Shown here in pieces: positions 1-11,639 of a stretch of 64,000 nucleotides of DNA. The first letter of the stretch is position 1, and every line of letters begins with the position of its first letter. The position numbers were made by a program, and so were the translations under genes. Source of the DNA: Acidimicrobiia bacterium (GTDB lineage Bacteria > Actinomycetota > Acidimicrobiia > IMCC26256 > JAOSJL01); contig JAOSJL010000001.1 of assembly GCA_027494115.1 (NCBI GenBank), positions 62,001 through 126,000 on the forward strand, in the 5' to 3' direction. Below the pieces are notes generated by a model that did no database searches, had not been told where the DNA came from, and saw only the letters and a list, made by a program, of their open reading frames with translations.

Positions 1-710
1 TTCATCCTCTGGGAGCCTGACACGGGCACCTACTACGCGGGCCGATCCCGGCTACATCACCGAGGTTCTCCAGGAGAAGCGCATCCGCGGTCGGCGCAGC
101 GCGCGATCGGCGTTCAGTGAGATGCCCGCTGAATGGATACGTGACCCCTCCACCCTGCCGTGCCCCTGTCACCCGCATCGTGCCCGCGATGTCGCTCGAG
201 CGGACCGACACGCATCGTGATCGCGGCCCCCGTCCCTGGCAACGTCGTCATCACGAACAAGGGGCCGTACCCCTTTGGCCGCGAGGTGACGAACGGGATC
301 AGCCTACCTCCTCGGTGTCCTCAGCCTGTTCCGCCGACTGGTATGTGGCCAGGAGAGTCGTCGAAGTGAGCCTGAACTTCCACCTCTTCAACCCCTTTCT
401 TCCGATTCCTAGGCCCCGACCGCGACGACCCACGACGACGCCGCGGCAGAAGAGATCGCGGAATGCTCGTTGCGGTCGACGACCGCTATGCCGATCAAGC
501 CGAGAGGGTCGGCGCGGCGTCAGAGATGTCGCCGAGACCGCCAAGTCCGACTTCATTGCCGAGCTCGACGCCGTCGTCGCTCACTCCTACGGCCTCGACG
601 AGCGCGACGTCCGGCCACATCTTCGAGACGTTCCACGAGGGATGGGATCTCAGCAGCGACTCGACGCGGTACTGGCACACTTTAGTGATCACGCGGTGTC
701 GACGTCATGA
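1..710 (+). pseudogene. Eco57I-type DNA methylase, C-terminal part, frameshifted
   Basis: This is the C-terminal end of a DNA adenine methylase of the Eco57I/type IIG-like kind, with the rest beyond the window start. When frames are joined the protein reads through segments such as TRIVIAALVPGNVVITNKG, DWYVARRVVEVSLNFHLFN and FIAELDAVVAHSYGLDE, which match the target-recognition end of that family by recall. At least four frame changes occur in 700 bases. The final frame ends LAHFSDHAVSTS at a TGA that overlaps the ATG of the next gene (ATGA at 707-710), so methylase and helicase are translationally coupled. The catalytic NPPY motif lies outside the window. Family call is good; whether the gene is broken in the cell is unknown. 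Confidence 0.6.
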
Positions 711-3700
711 CGGAGGAACCGGTCGTCCCACGGACCGAGACCCACGCTCGCTCTGAACACGGACGAGGGGAGTGTCGCCGACGCCGTGGCAGGCCACATC
801 GACCACCTCCTGTCGACGTGGAAGGTCGCACTGGAGATCGGGATCGCGACGGCTTCTACTTCAACGTCGGGGGTTTCGGGCTCCCGCCTCTTTCTCGAGA
901 AGGCGTCGAAGGTTCGGCTGCTGCTCGAGCCGAACCGTCGGTGCCTGAGCGGCGCGTCCGACACCTGGGCGACCTCGCCGGATCCGAGGGAGAGCCGCCC
1001 GGGCCGAGCTCGTCGCGTTCTCACCGGCCGCATGCGAACGCTCGAGGAGGATCGAGACCTGCTCGGCTTCGCTCGTCGATGCCGACGGATCCGCCCGCCG
1101 GCTCGTCGACTGGCTTCGCTCGGGTCGTGTGGAGGTGCGGCGTCCTCGAGGACGAGTTCCTCCACGGCAAGGTTCATCGTCACGACAGACGACGAGGGAG
1201 TCATCGCCGGATCATCGAACTTCACCTACGCCGGCCTCGCCACCAACATCGAGCTCAACCTCGGTCACTACGACCCGAGGGTGGTCAGCGAGGTCACCGG
1301 GTGGTTCGACGATCTGTGGGAACGGGCAAGCAAATTCGACCTGCAGGCCCTCTACCCGGAGCGCTACGAGCCGCACTCGCCGTATCTCGTCTACCTGCGA
1401 ATGCTCTGGGAACGCTACGGCGAGGAGCTTGCAGAGGAGGCGACTGCCCGCACGGCCGGCGTCATCCACCTCACCTCGTTCCAGGAGGACGGGTTGTGGC
1501 GCGCCCAGAGGGATCCTCGACGAGCATCACGGTGTCCTGATCGCCGCGAGGTGGGGCTCAGCAAGACGTTTCTAGCGGGGTGAACTGATCAGAGAGGCCG
1601 TGCAGGAGCAGCACTCAGCGCGTGCTCGTCATCGCCCCGGCGATGCGCGTTGGCGACGGGCCATGGCGCCGCTTCCCCTTGCCGAAGTACCAGCTCGGTG
1701 TCGACCTCCTCTCGTGCGACCAGATCGCCGACGACCGACAGCTGAACGATGAGGGCTCGGGTTTCGCACTGGGATTCGACGTTTCGGAGTACGCCATGGT
1801 CGTCATCGACGAGGCGACAACCTGCGCAGCCCCGCCTGACAGCGCGCCCGGGCGGTCCGCAGGTTGCTGGGCGGACTCCTCCAGGATCTCGTTCTGTTGA
1901 CGGCCACCCCGGTCAACAACACGCTGTGGGACCTCCCACGGACTGCACGGCTTCACTTCCTGCGCGCAACGACGGAGCATTCGCCGGTCGGTATCCGCTC
2001 AGTGCGAGACCCGCCCGCGGCCGCAACGGCCATCGGTCCGACGATCTGTCCCCCGAGCATCTCTTCGACGTTCTGGACGCCGTGGCGGTTCGCCGGACGC
2101 GGTCGTTCATCAAGCACTACTACCCTCACGACACCATTCGGGTCGACGGGCACAAGTTCCCGATCACCTTCCCCACACCTCGCGGCTGAAGGTCGGCTAC
2201 GAGCCCGACCCCACGTCTTCCTGACTTCTTTCGACCGATCTCGCCCACGCCCTCGACGGGGACCGCAGCGGGCAGGCGCCTGGATCGTGATCCCCGGGTG
2301 TTGTCGATGGCCCGCTACGCACCATCGGTCTACCGGGATCGGACGGCCGGGTCGAGTCCTATGGGAGGCACAGTTGGCGGGCCTGGTTCGCTCCGGGCTG
2401 GGCTCAAGCGTTTCGAGTCGTCGTCCTTCGCCTTCACCTCGACGTTGCCAGCGAATGGTGGCAGAGCCACGAAGCGTTTCTCGACCTCTTGGAAACGGGG
2501 AAGGTGTGGCGACGGCGCCGTGCTCACGGAATGACGAGAACGGACAGCGACGATGTCGATGACCTGGGGAGGTTCCTCGACCCAGAACCCCGGAGTTGAT
2601 TCCGCCGACGACTACGACGTCGACGCCCTCGCCGACGACGTTCCAGCGGATCGAGATCTGCTCGTCGCATTCGCCGAGGAAGCGGAAGCGGTTCCCCGGA
2701 CCGACGATCCCAAGCTCGAGGCACTCGTCGACGAGCTCGCACGATCGCCCGGCAAGCTGCTGAGGAAGGCGTCGGCGAGGAGGACATCCGCGACAGGCGC
2801 AAGGTCCTCGTGTTCACGTACTTCGCCGACACCGTCGACTGGACTGTCGAGCACCTCGGACGAGGTCGTGGCGCACGACGAGCGGCTCGCACCGTGTCAA
2901 GGGCCGGATCGCGGCAACCCCGGGAACGCATGGCCGAGAGTGAGGAGGTCCTCTCGGGTTCGCTCCCCTGTCACGACCGAGGCCCCACCCGGGTCGGACG
3001 AGGATCTCTTCGATCTCGTCGTCTCCACGGACGTGCCTCGCCGAAGGCGTGAACCTCCAGCAGGCCCGCCACATTCGTCAACTTCGACCTTCCGTGGAAT
3101 CCGATGCGCCTCGTGCAGCGCCACGGGAGGATCGACCGGATCGGATCGATCATTCCGAGGTGTTCCCTTCGCTGTGTTTCCCGACCGTCGGCTCGACGAT
3201 CACTGGGCCTCGAAGAACGGCTCCATCGGAAACTGACACAGGCGGCCCGCACGATCGGGGTTGCCGAGGTGCTGCCCGGCAGTGCCAGCGAGGACCAGGT
3301 CTTCGGTGAGATCCATGAGCAGATCGAGCGACTTCGTGAGGCGACGCCACGATCTTGAGGAGGGGGAACCGGCCGGAGCACACTGAGCGGCGAGGAGTAC
3401 CGCCAGGGCTGCGCGAGGCGTTGCAGGACCACGCCTTCAGCGAGCGGAATCAAGGCACTCCTGGGGATCCGGAGCGGCATGGCCGTCGAGAGGTCGGTCG
3501 TGGGTTCGTCTTCTGCGTGCAGATCGGTGACCACGACGGAGTCCGGTTCGTCCACGTGAATCCTCTCGGATCCCGACGCACCTGTCGTGGAGACGGACAC
3601 GCTGGCATGTCTGGCTACGGCACGGCCTCCGAAACGGGGGTACCGGCCGCATTCTCGATGACGAGACGTACGAATCGGCGTTTGGCGCATGGACCGACGC

Positions 3701-4065
3701 GCGGCGCGAGCCTCGCGCCCGTTGGAACGTTGCCAGCGACCCGGCCAATCTGCAGCCTGCCGTTCCGAGAGCCATGCACATGGCGGCGGGGTGGTACGGG
3801 AACATGGAGCGACAGTCCTGACGCAACTTAGGAGTCGGAGCAACTGATCGATTCGCTGATGGCCCCCCATCCCGAGCGGGTCCTGAAGCTCGTTCGTCAG
3901 GCGGGCGCGTCGTCTGAGGATCCGATCGACCAGGTCGAGGCGATCGTGGAGGTGGCGCGGGAGCAGGCGATGCAGCCTGCCCCTCCACGGGAACCGCTCC
4001 CCGAAGTCACCGAAGACGACCTCCACGTCATCTGCTGCCTGCGGTCGTCGGAGAGGCGTGAGTAG
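707..4065 (+). pseudogene. PLD-domain SNF2-type helicase, frameshifted
   Basis: Joined frames give a large ATPase of about 1,100 residues. It has an N-terminal phospholipase-D-like segment (FLHGK near 1160, GSSNFTYAG near 1215), then SNF2/DEAD motifs: a Walker A region at 1545-1575 (EVGLSKT where GLGKT is expected), VVIDEA near 1800, LTATPVNN near 1900, and an intact helicase C motif with VQRHGRIDRIG near 3110. The start ATG at 707 overlaps the methylase stop. PLD-helicase plus adenine methylase pairs are known from phage-defence loci (DISARM class 1, Hma-like systems); no DrmA, DrmB or third ATPase gene is visible here, so the subtype is open. More than ten frame changes are needed to read it. 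The exact end, 4061 or 4065, depends on the frame. Confidence 0.65.
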
Positions 4066-4188
4066 CAGAATGGACGACGTACTCGGTGGCCCACGCCGGT
4101 TGGGTGGTGAGCACCCCGCACCCGAAAGCACGCGGGACCCGGGTGAAGCGACGGTCGTCTGTTGGCAAGAGCGGGCGAAGGCTTAGGT

Positions 4189-5956
4189 GGTTACCAGACG
4201 TGCGACAGGTTCGAGACCGGGGTCGATGGCCATGAGCTTCTTGATGACGTGAGTCCGTTTGCGCCCTGACAACTCAAGAGCGGGCCTAGGGGAGGGACGC
4301 GAGGACCGAATGGTTTGCTTCTGCTTCGAGACAGTCCACCAAGGCCGTGGTCTTGGTCTTCGCTCGAAAGGCGAGACACGCGGCCGCCCATGCGGAGTAG
4401 CGGGGCAGGGATTGTCTCTGTGGTCCAGCGCACGTTCGAGACGTTGTGCAGTTCCGGAAGAAGTCCCTGGTTTGGCGAGCGGCCGAGCGAGTGGATCCGG
4501 ACTCGTAGTCGGTCGGTGACTCAGAGCGGATACAACAAGATCCGCAAGCCAGTCTGCGTCAAGGCGTTTGCGGTTTGCGACGACTCTCCGTCAGCGTGCT
4601 GAGGTAATCCCCGGAGTCCTTCGGGGTTTCGCGAAACACGGCGGGCGTGCCTTCGAGGGTCCCTATTCCAGGGGGGCTTCGGCGTCGACCCAGGGCTTTT
4701 GAGAGCGAACCGGGCACGCCTCACGTCGACCGGTGTCTGAGTCGCCGCGCCGACCAGCAGTTTCTCCGCCGTGCTCGGATCGATCGAGTCGTCGTTATCG
4801 CCCGTGACATAGGACAAGGCGGCGTCTCTGATGTGGTCGAGGGCCTCGCCCGTCGGGAGGAATCGCGACTTCTTCGGATGAAGTTCCAACGGCCGAATCG
4901 CTTCGGCGAACAGCGACTTCACAGGTTTCCAACCTGCACTCCGTCGCAGGAACACCCAGACGTCGTCCACCCAGCGGATGAACTCCAACCCCAAAGCCGC
5001 GAGCGCTTCGTCGCCGGGGATCAGAGGCAGGAGCCCAAGATACGCGGAACTCTCGGGTCCGACTGGGAGGCCTGCTCCACCGTCCCGATCATGGATTCGG
5101 CGCAGAAGGCTCGATAGCGCGACAGTCGCTCCCTCGGGTGCACCAGCGCGATCTTGACGAAAGGGCCGAGCCAGGCCTAACCGTCGGAAATCACCATCGC
5201 CCTTTGGCCACGGCATCTCGTCAGCTTCTGACACGAGATGCCCTGACGCGGCGCTCCTGGCGATTCGTCGGTGCACTACATCAGGGGCAGTGTGGAGATC
5301 CGCCCATGCCAGCGGGTCCGGAAGGTCTCGGTGGCTCGCGGACCAACGCCCGCGCAGCAGCGGCAGCTATCTCTCCGCGAGTGAGCCGCCGCCCGCCAGG
5401 AAGGTCGTTGAAGATCCGCTCAACCGCAACTTTCCCCGATGCGTCGAAAATTCTGGGTCCAATTCCTGACCATGGGGCGTGGGGGTTTCGGGAACGATCC
5501 AGTGGCGTCCACCGACGTCGGAAGCTGTCGAGTGATTGGTCAAGCCAGCTACGGCCCGGGAAGCTCGTCAACAAGGACAATTGGCAAGAACTCCAGAGCC
5601 ATGGCAGACACGCTGTTTCTGCGATGATCCGGCGTCGGAGGCGTGGGAGCTCGCGCAGCTTCCGACCCGTTTGAGCAGAGGTTCGGCTCGAACGACCTCG
5701 GTCTGGAGTGACCGGTTCGGTGGATATCCTCCCAGAAAACGGGACACCCTACCAAGGTCATATCCTGCCAAACCCGCCGACCAGGAAGGAAATTACGCTG
5801 GCATTGTCGAGCTATCCCACGCTCCAGAGGAACGGCCGAACCTCGGTGAAGCTTGCGAAAATGGTCGGCTGCCGCTTGCGCCATCGAACAGTTGCCGCTG
5901 CAGATGCCCTCGCTGCACTTGACCGGATCCGCGCGACCGTCCGTGAGGGTGAGCAT
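4189..5956 (-). pseudogene. Reverse transcriptase, frameshifted
   Basis: The reverse strand between about 5276 and 4700 reads as a reverse-transcriptase palm in one open frame: LLRRIHDRDG, then GLPVGPESSAYLG (motif 4), then EFIRWVDDVWVF, whose V-D-D is the catalytic Asp pair of motif 5, followed by LHPKKSRFLPTGE. Upstream (to about 5956) and downstream segments continue it in other frames, and the C-terminus ends KLMAIDPGLEPVARLVTT with a stop at 4189. The protein is unlike group II intron maturases, because no maturase or HNH domain is seen, and it resembles RTs found in defence islands (DRT/Abi-like). No template ncRNA was recognised beside it. N-terminal limits are approximate. Confidence 0.6.
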
Positions 5957-6658
5957 TTACTCGTCGATTCTCCGCCCAGTTCGTCAGCTGACTCCAACTA
6001 ATATTGCCCACACGTTCACGATTCACGATCGCGTGACTCCCTTCACGACGGGTTGTCAGAGACTCCGACATCAATGACGCCTAGTTCCATCCCGTGGAAC
6101 CCGGTGTCAAGTCGACGATGTCCCTGCCTTAGTGCCGTGACCGTGCTAACGTCGGGAGTGCGTCCACCATCTGGAGGTGGCGATCCAGGTCCAGCGTCCG
6201 TTTCGGGCACGGTCGGTGTGTAGTAGCGCAGGTAGCGGCGGCGAGTCTCTTACCGCGCAGTCCGGTAATTTTGGGGAGCAGAGCTTTCGCCGTGGTGGAA
6301 CAAGCAGAAAGGGTGGCGCCCCGCCTCATCTATCGAGACGCGGATCCTCCCGCGCCCCCACAACCTTCCGCGGCACCACAGCTGGAGGCCATCTCGATAC
6401 GGTGCGGCCATTTCTAGCTCGCCGTCCGGTTGAGGAAGGTTTCGATTGACTCCATCGTGAATGTGCGGACGCCGAATCAGGTTTGACAAGCCTTTCTCAT
6501 GCGAGATCCGCCTCAGCGACGATGCTGAACAGAATCGGACTCCCTGGTTACTCGGAGAACCCTCAAGAGCTTAACTTTGCGGGGCAAGCCCTCACTTGTG
6601 ACAGATGTGGCTGGCGAGCTGGTGATTCCCCTGGAAGGATCGTCCAGACCTGGGCAGC
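5957..6658. other. Unresolved stretch between RT and DUF2325-like gene
   Basis: No frame on either strand stays open with a recognisable protein for more than about 90 codons. The base composition is visibly less GC-rich than the region right of 15 kb. It may hold the start of the reverse transcriptase, a small gene, or an RNA partner of the RT; none can be supported. Confidence 0.3.
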
Positions 6659-7900
6659 TCACCCGGTTCCGCACTGATCGGCGACCTCGACGGCGGCGAT
6701 GAATCGCGAGCTCCATCGAGTGCCGACCGTGGCCCGTGCAGGAAACCCAGGGGACGTCCTTCTCGAGAGACTGCCGGATCCGGCGGCCGAGGTTGGTCCG
6801 AACGAGCGTCACCAGAACGACCACGTCGTGGTGTCCCATCTGCAATGCGACCCCGCCTCGACAACCTCGACCAGCTCGACGACCACCCGGAGAAGTTCAT
6901 GTGACCGTCACCCGTCCACCGAAGTCCTCAGCGAGGGACGTCTCCAAAGACTGCTCGTACCGTTCCTGCGTCTCGTTGCCTCCCGACGAAGATCACCCGG
7001 ACGGCGCTACCGTCGACCTCCGATCGCCGAGCCTCGTCGGTCAGGTGTTTGGCGAGACCAGCAACCTGGTCACGGTGGGGCCTTCAGGTCATGCTCGAGC
7101 TGCTCGAGAAGCTCTCCCGCGTCGAAACCCTGGAAGGTGTCGTCGACGATGCCCGATGAAACATCTGGACGACGATCCCTCTGGCACCCCTCGATGTCCC
7201 CCTGTCCGTCTCAGGGCTTCGACTCTCTCGGCGTCGGCGTCGGTGACCCCATCGTCTCGCACTGGTAATTCGTCGTCGCCGGGAGCCGCTCGCCGCGTCT
7301 CTGAAGTCGCCGTCGCACGCCTTCGGTACGAGCAAACCCAGTTCGTTGACGGCGTTCGATGCCCTTTTCGTGAGTCGCCCGCAGACCCCACTGCGCGGTC
7401 AGTGCGCCTTCGAGGGGGTCAAACGCTGCGGAGCATCCTGTCGCTGGGTTTCAGGCTAGTTCGATGGGCAGCATCGATCGTCGGTCGATCTCCCTCGGGA
7501 GCTTTTTGCATCGAGTCGACTTTACAAGTACGGCAGGACCTGCTCGGTCAACCACGGAGAAGGAAGTCGCTTGAGATGCGCCGATCCGTTTGCTTCGGGG
7601 TCCCGGCAACTGACGTACTGGGTTCATGAGTCGGTCGGCGCGTACCCGTCTTCCACTGCTCGCCAGTGCGAAACAAGCGAAGACCGTCATCAGCCGACTT
7701 CGAGGGCGAGGAGAGTGCGACCCCCAGTAGGAAACGAATCGCCGCTATCCCCGGTGGAATCGAACTGGGATCGAGAGCGGACCCCGATCAAGCGCTCGAG
7801 CAACTGCTCAGCGCGCTGCCAATTCTCTTCGCAAACAAGCAGAACGCCCATGCAGTAGTTGCTCTCACTTCATCGACAAACAGTTTAAAGGAGCTTCGTT
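6659..7900 (-). pseudogene. DUF2325-like protein, frameshifted
   Basis: The clearest part is the C-terminus, read on the reverse strand at 6840-6659: HHDVVVLVTLVRTNLGRRI, then EKDVPWVSCTGHGRHSMELA and a final EVADQCGTG before TGA. This matches the DUF2325 pattern of a hydrophobic strand followed by VRTNLGR and a GHGR-type loop. A strand with RVIFVGR (about 7000) before it fits the start of the same domain. Upstream, LLEQLEHDL (about 7090) and similar segments suggest a coiled-coil N-terminal region, but frames change so often that the start is uncertain. The function of DUF2325 is not established; here it sits between an RT and a methyltransferase cluster. Confidence 0.45.
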
Positions 7901-9879
7901 GAGTTCGCCGCCCGCGCTGAGCACGTTGCGAACCTGGTTCCGCTGGTCAAGGGTCCTTCAGGAGGTCAGGTGGCCGAGATGGTCAGAGCTGGCCTTTAGC
8001 AAATGAGAGACTCGCTCTGCCTCCAAGCACGGCACGACTCTCGTTGTCCGCGGGTCGTCCTCCGACAAATCCGCGACGTCATCAATGGGAGCCTCGGCAA
8101 CCGAAGAAGTCGCCGCGTGCCCGCATGCCAGGCCGACAAAAACGCCGGTTAAGTCAATCCAACTCTCAGGAACTCCGGTCGGAAAGGGCCGACAGGGTTG
8201 CTTGAAGACCGAGCAGAGAATCAAGAGAGGAGGAACGCCTCGGTCAGTTGAGTCAGCTGCCAAAGATCATTCGGGCATGTTCGTAGACCGCGTGCATGCG
8301 CGCCGTGCGACTGGCGAAGTCTGGGCCGGCTTGCGACATCAAGCAGCTCAGCTGCTGAACTGATCGTCCCCGCCCCAGTACAGCAAGAACACAGGGTGCG
8401 GCGATACTCGCTCGCTGACTTTCAGGTCATAAAGGCCGTCTTAGTCTCATCGGCCCTTGACCACTTGATAGAAGGTCTTCCAGCCGCCCCTTGTCGTACG
8501 GGACCTGAGATTCGACCGAACCTGTACCAGGCCACCGGTCGTCATTCATGGCTGCCTTCTTGGGCGGTGGCGTCTCCGGGTCGAGGCTTCGAACGGGGAC
8601 CAAACGTGGAAATGGTACGACTGACGCCGATCAGGCAGCCGCGTCACCTCGAGGACCAGTCGTCGTAGATCGCCAGGTGTCAGCGAACCCGTGTAGTCCC
8701 GGATACGTCGTCGCATTCTTGACGAGGATCTGGTCAGAGTCCCGGAAGGCGCCGCCTCATCCTCAGGTGTTGACTGGTGCGCCGAGTGCCGCGGCGTCGT
8801 CGTTCTTCGCCCCTTGGCCGGCCAAAGCTTCGACTCTGAGCTGTCGGAAGGCTCCAAGGTCCGGCGTGGGGAGTCGTTCTCCGGCTCCTAGAGCTCTGAC
8901 CGCCTCTTCGGCAGCAGGCAAGTGAACACCGACTTTTGATCGTGGGACTCCACAAGATGGACGGCCCGGGTCCTCTTCGATCGCCCAAGGCCGCGCGCCG
9001 GGCCGTACGGCTCCTACGGGCCACGATTCCAGGAGGCTGTCGACCGCGGCGATGCTCCTCTCCGGTTGGTGGCGGCAGGTCGTGAAGCTCGACGTGGTCT
9101 CAGATGGGGGTTCGGCCATGAGCTCGGCGACGAAGGCGTCGATACCAGGAGGCAGCCGCCGCATGCTGGATTTCAGGAACATCCGATGCCTCCGGATACG
9201 AAGGCCGGATACAGGCTGATTCCAAGAGATGACAGATCCTCCTCTGGGATTCAGCAAAGCTGCTGCCACAGGGCATCAGTATCTTCGACCTGAGCCAGCC
9301 AGATGCTGCAGAAGTAGTCGTGCGTCAGGAGCATACCGCCACTTCGCTGTCGCTGCGCTCTTCGTCAGAAATCGAGGTGCGCGGCTCGATGTTCAGCTCG
9401 CCTGGACCCTCCAGACTCAGGCGTATTCGCCTTCGTGCCGGCCTGGATGCCGAGTCCCGACGAAACAGGAAATCCTTTCGTTTCCTGCCCTTCCGACGCG
9501 GATGACATCAAGTCTCCCCAACCATGGATTCACCTTCATCAAGAATACGCACACCGGGGACAAAGGCTCCGCTCTGTCTCATCGGACATTCGATCTCGTA
9601 GTGAAAGGCAGGATCGGCGGCCACCAGAACCAGCCCTGATACCCGGAGAGGTCAGCCACCTGGATTCGACTCAAAGCGCCTCGGGCACAACAACGAGCAG
9701 AAGATCAGGCGCCAGTGATCCGGACCTGGCTTCTCCGTTCAACGTGGGACGGCCAAGTTCACCTTGGTCGTGGAGACGGTCTGGGATTGGTCCCGGGTCC
9801 CTGTCGGGGACAGAGCGTCAGCGGGAAGCTCGCCTGGGCCCTTCCGCTGGTCGCCCCGCTCTTTCCTCCGACGCCGTTC
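7901..9879. other. Unresolved, heavily frame-broken stretch
   Basis: Reverse-strand fragments look protein-like, for example WIDLTGVFVGLACGHAATS near 8120, LTPGDLRRLVLEVTRL near 8650 and AAEEAVRALGAGERLPTPDL near 8880. They cannot be joined into a family that I recognise. They share the frame-switching style of their neighbours, so one or two reverse-strand genes are likely here. No RNA gene, repeat or mobile element was seen. Confidence 0.3.
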
Positions 9880-10266
9880 GGCGCCGACGCGAGGGCGGCT
9901 GGCCAGGGACTTACGAAACCCGGCTGGCGGTTCGCCAGGCGGTATAGCATCCGGGAGGCTTCGATACAGCGTCATTGCGTCCGCCAGTCCCGGGCTGCGG
10001 CAGCAGGCGCGGCAATTACTAATCTTCCGCATTTCGAGGATTGCCCATGTACGTCGACGGCTGCTTCTGGCATCCCAGTGCCCGGACCGGGACGGCGCCG
10101 AAGGCCAATCGCCCAGTGGTGGATCCAAATTGACGGCGCCAATGTCCAGCGGGATGCGACTTTCCGACCGAGAACTCCGTCAGGCAGGGGTGGACCGTAG
10201 GTGCGCATCTGGCAACTGGGGACCCTGAGCTCGCCGGTGGCGAGTGGCCAGGCGGTCAACTCGTAG
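9880..10266 (+). pseudogene. vsr: Vsr (very short patch repair) endonuclease, frameshifted
   Basis: Joined forward frames give the core of a Vsr-type T:G mismatch endonuclease: a segment like TKPGWRFARRYSIREASIQR, then MYVDGCFWH (10045-10075, the most diagnostic block), then KANRQWW-like and QRDA blocks, DRELRQAGWTVVRIW and a stop near 10266. Vsr normally nicks beside T:G mismatches that arise from deamination of 5-methylcytosine. It therefore pairs naturally with the C5 methyltransferase that converges on it from the right. The N-terminus is not fixed because several frame changes lie before 10000. Confidence 0.65.
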
Positions 10267-10339
10267 ACCTCGGTTTCGCCAGGCAGCCGCTTCACAGGCG
10301 TGTGGGCGGTATCCGCGGCTTCCACGCGAAATACACGGC

Positions 10340-11623
10340 CTACGCTCAGCCCTGGCAGGGAGAGCGCCATGAGGGGGCGGCCGCCCAGCGGCATGGGGAC
10401 ACGTCGCCATATCCACTTGCCGAGCTGGAGCTTCACGGGCGGTCTCCCGGAAGGTGGGACTCATGGTCGACAGGAATCCCTGGGTATGGCGGCCTCGAGC
10501 GTTGATCACTCGCCGTTCCGTCGGATGAACGTAGCGACCTCGCCCCGGAGTCATGAAGCCCGTCGTGATGGTCTGCGATTCCCGATCCAGGTGGAGCCTC
10601 CCGTACACGCTGGTGTACGTCGTTCCGTCGCGGTGACACTCGGGACGTTCTGCGTTCGGAGAGATCGTACGCATTGTTGTCGAACAACCAGTCGATCCGG
10701 CGGCGGTTCTCGTCGCTCGAATCCGGCTGGTCCGTCATGAAGTCGTACGTGACGCCACCATCAGAGCTCCCGAGATCGCCCACACCTGGGACCGGGGAGG
10801 GCGCGAGCCGTCTGCACGTCACTCGATGGCGAGCGGCATTCCGTACCGGCGCGACCAGGAAGAACCGTTCGCGTTTCTGCGGCCACCCGAGCCTCAGCGC
10901 GCCGATCCACCCATCGCCAGCTGGTAGCCGGGTTCGGGGTAGCGCTGCGGCGATCTCGACCACCCCACGCTTGTCATGGACGGCCCCGGGTACGTTCTCC
11001 CCGATGACCACAGGGGCTCCCACGGCTACCGCGAATGCCGGGACGCAGGGAATGATAGACTCGTTGCGGGGATCGTCTCGCCGTGTGCTGTTGTTGAGGT
11101 TGGGAATGCCCCTCTTCACGGTGGGCCGGCGAGGACGACGTCGACATTTCCACGAGCGCTTCCTCCGGCCTGATGATCTCCGGCGTGTAGTGGCGCGGTG
11201 GCGCGATCCACTTCGGGGTAGTCGATCGTTGTGGACACCGATTCGGAAGCCCGTTCTGCCAGGTTCATGGTTGGCTCTGTAGACAGCGAGCGCACCGGAA
11301 TCTTGGTCGATCGCGACCTCGGACCCTGACTTCGAATCCCAGCTCGGCGCAGCTTGGAGAAAATCCCAGCATGAGGCCTCCCGCTCCGCAGAAGAGCTCA
11401 GTGTGCGCAGCGTGCCGTGAAGTTCCGCCGAGATGGGTCGGTCGTGATCACGCGCAGGTAGGCGTACCACCGGTCACCGAGTTCATCGCCGCTCGAAGCG
11501 GGTTGTCGATGAAGCTGGCCCAACTCCTCGGGCCCGGCGCGCGATCTCTCGTACGAGCCTCTCTCCGTCCTGGTGAAACGATGCGGCGAGGCCGAGATCG
11601 GTCGTGACTTCGGTGGTGCTCAT
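10340..11623 (-). pseudogene. DNA C5-cytosine methyltransferase, frameshifted
   Basis: Reverse-strand segments give the family's motifs in order: ELFCGAGGLMLGF (motif I, about 11400), a PP-containing loop followed by NLNN and TRRDDPRN (motif IV, about 11110), VVIGENVPG (motif VI, about 11000), GWPQKRERFFLVA (motif VIII, about 10870), TTGFMTPGRGRYVHPTERRV (about 10560), then an NAREAARIQGFP-like block and VPMPLGRALMALSLPGL (motif X). The codon expected for the catalytic Cys of the PC loop reads TGA in the given sequence. That is either a real lesion or a base error. A plausible start is the ATG at 11623 (MSTTEVTTDLG). It converges on vsr, a standard arrangement. Confidence 0.7.
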
Positions 11624-11639
11624 CGAGGTGGTTCTTCGA

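Noticed and set aside
5957-6658. Retron msr-msd RNA next to the RT
   Set aside because: No inverted-repeat pair or conserved stem pattern could be made out, and the sequence here may be error-rich.
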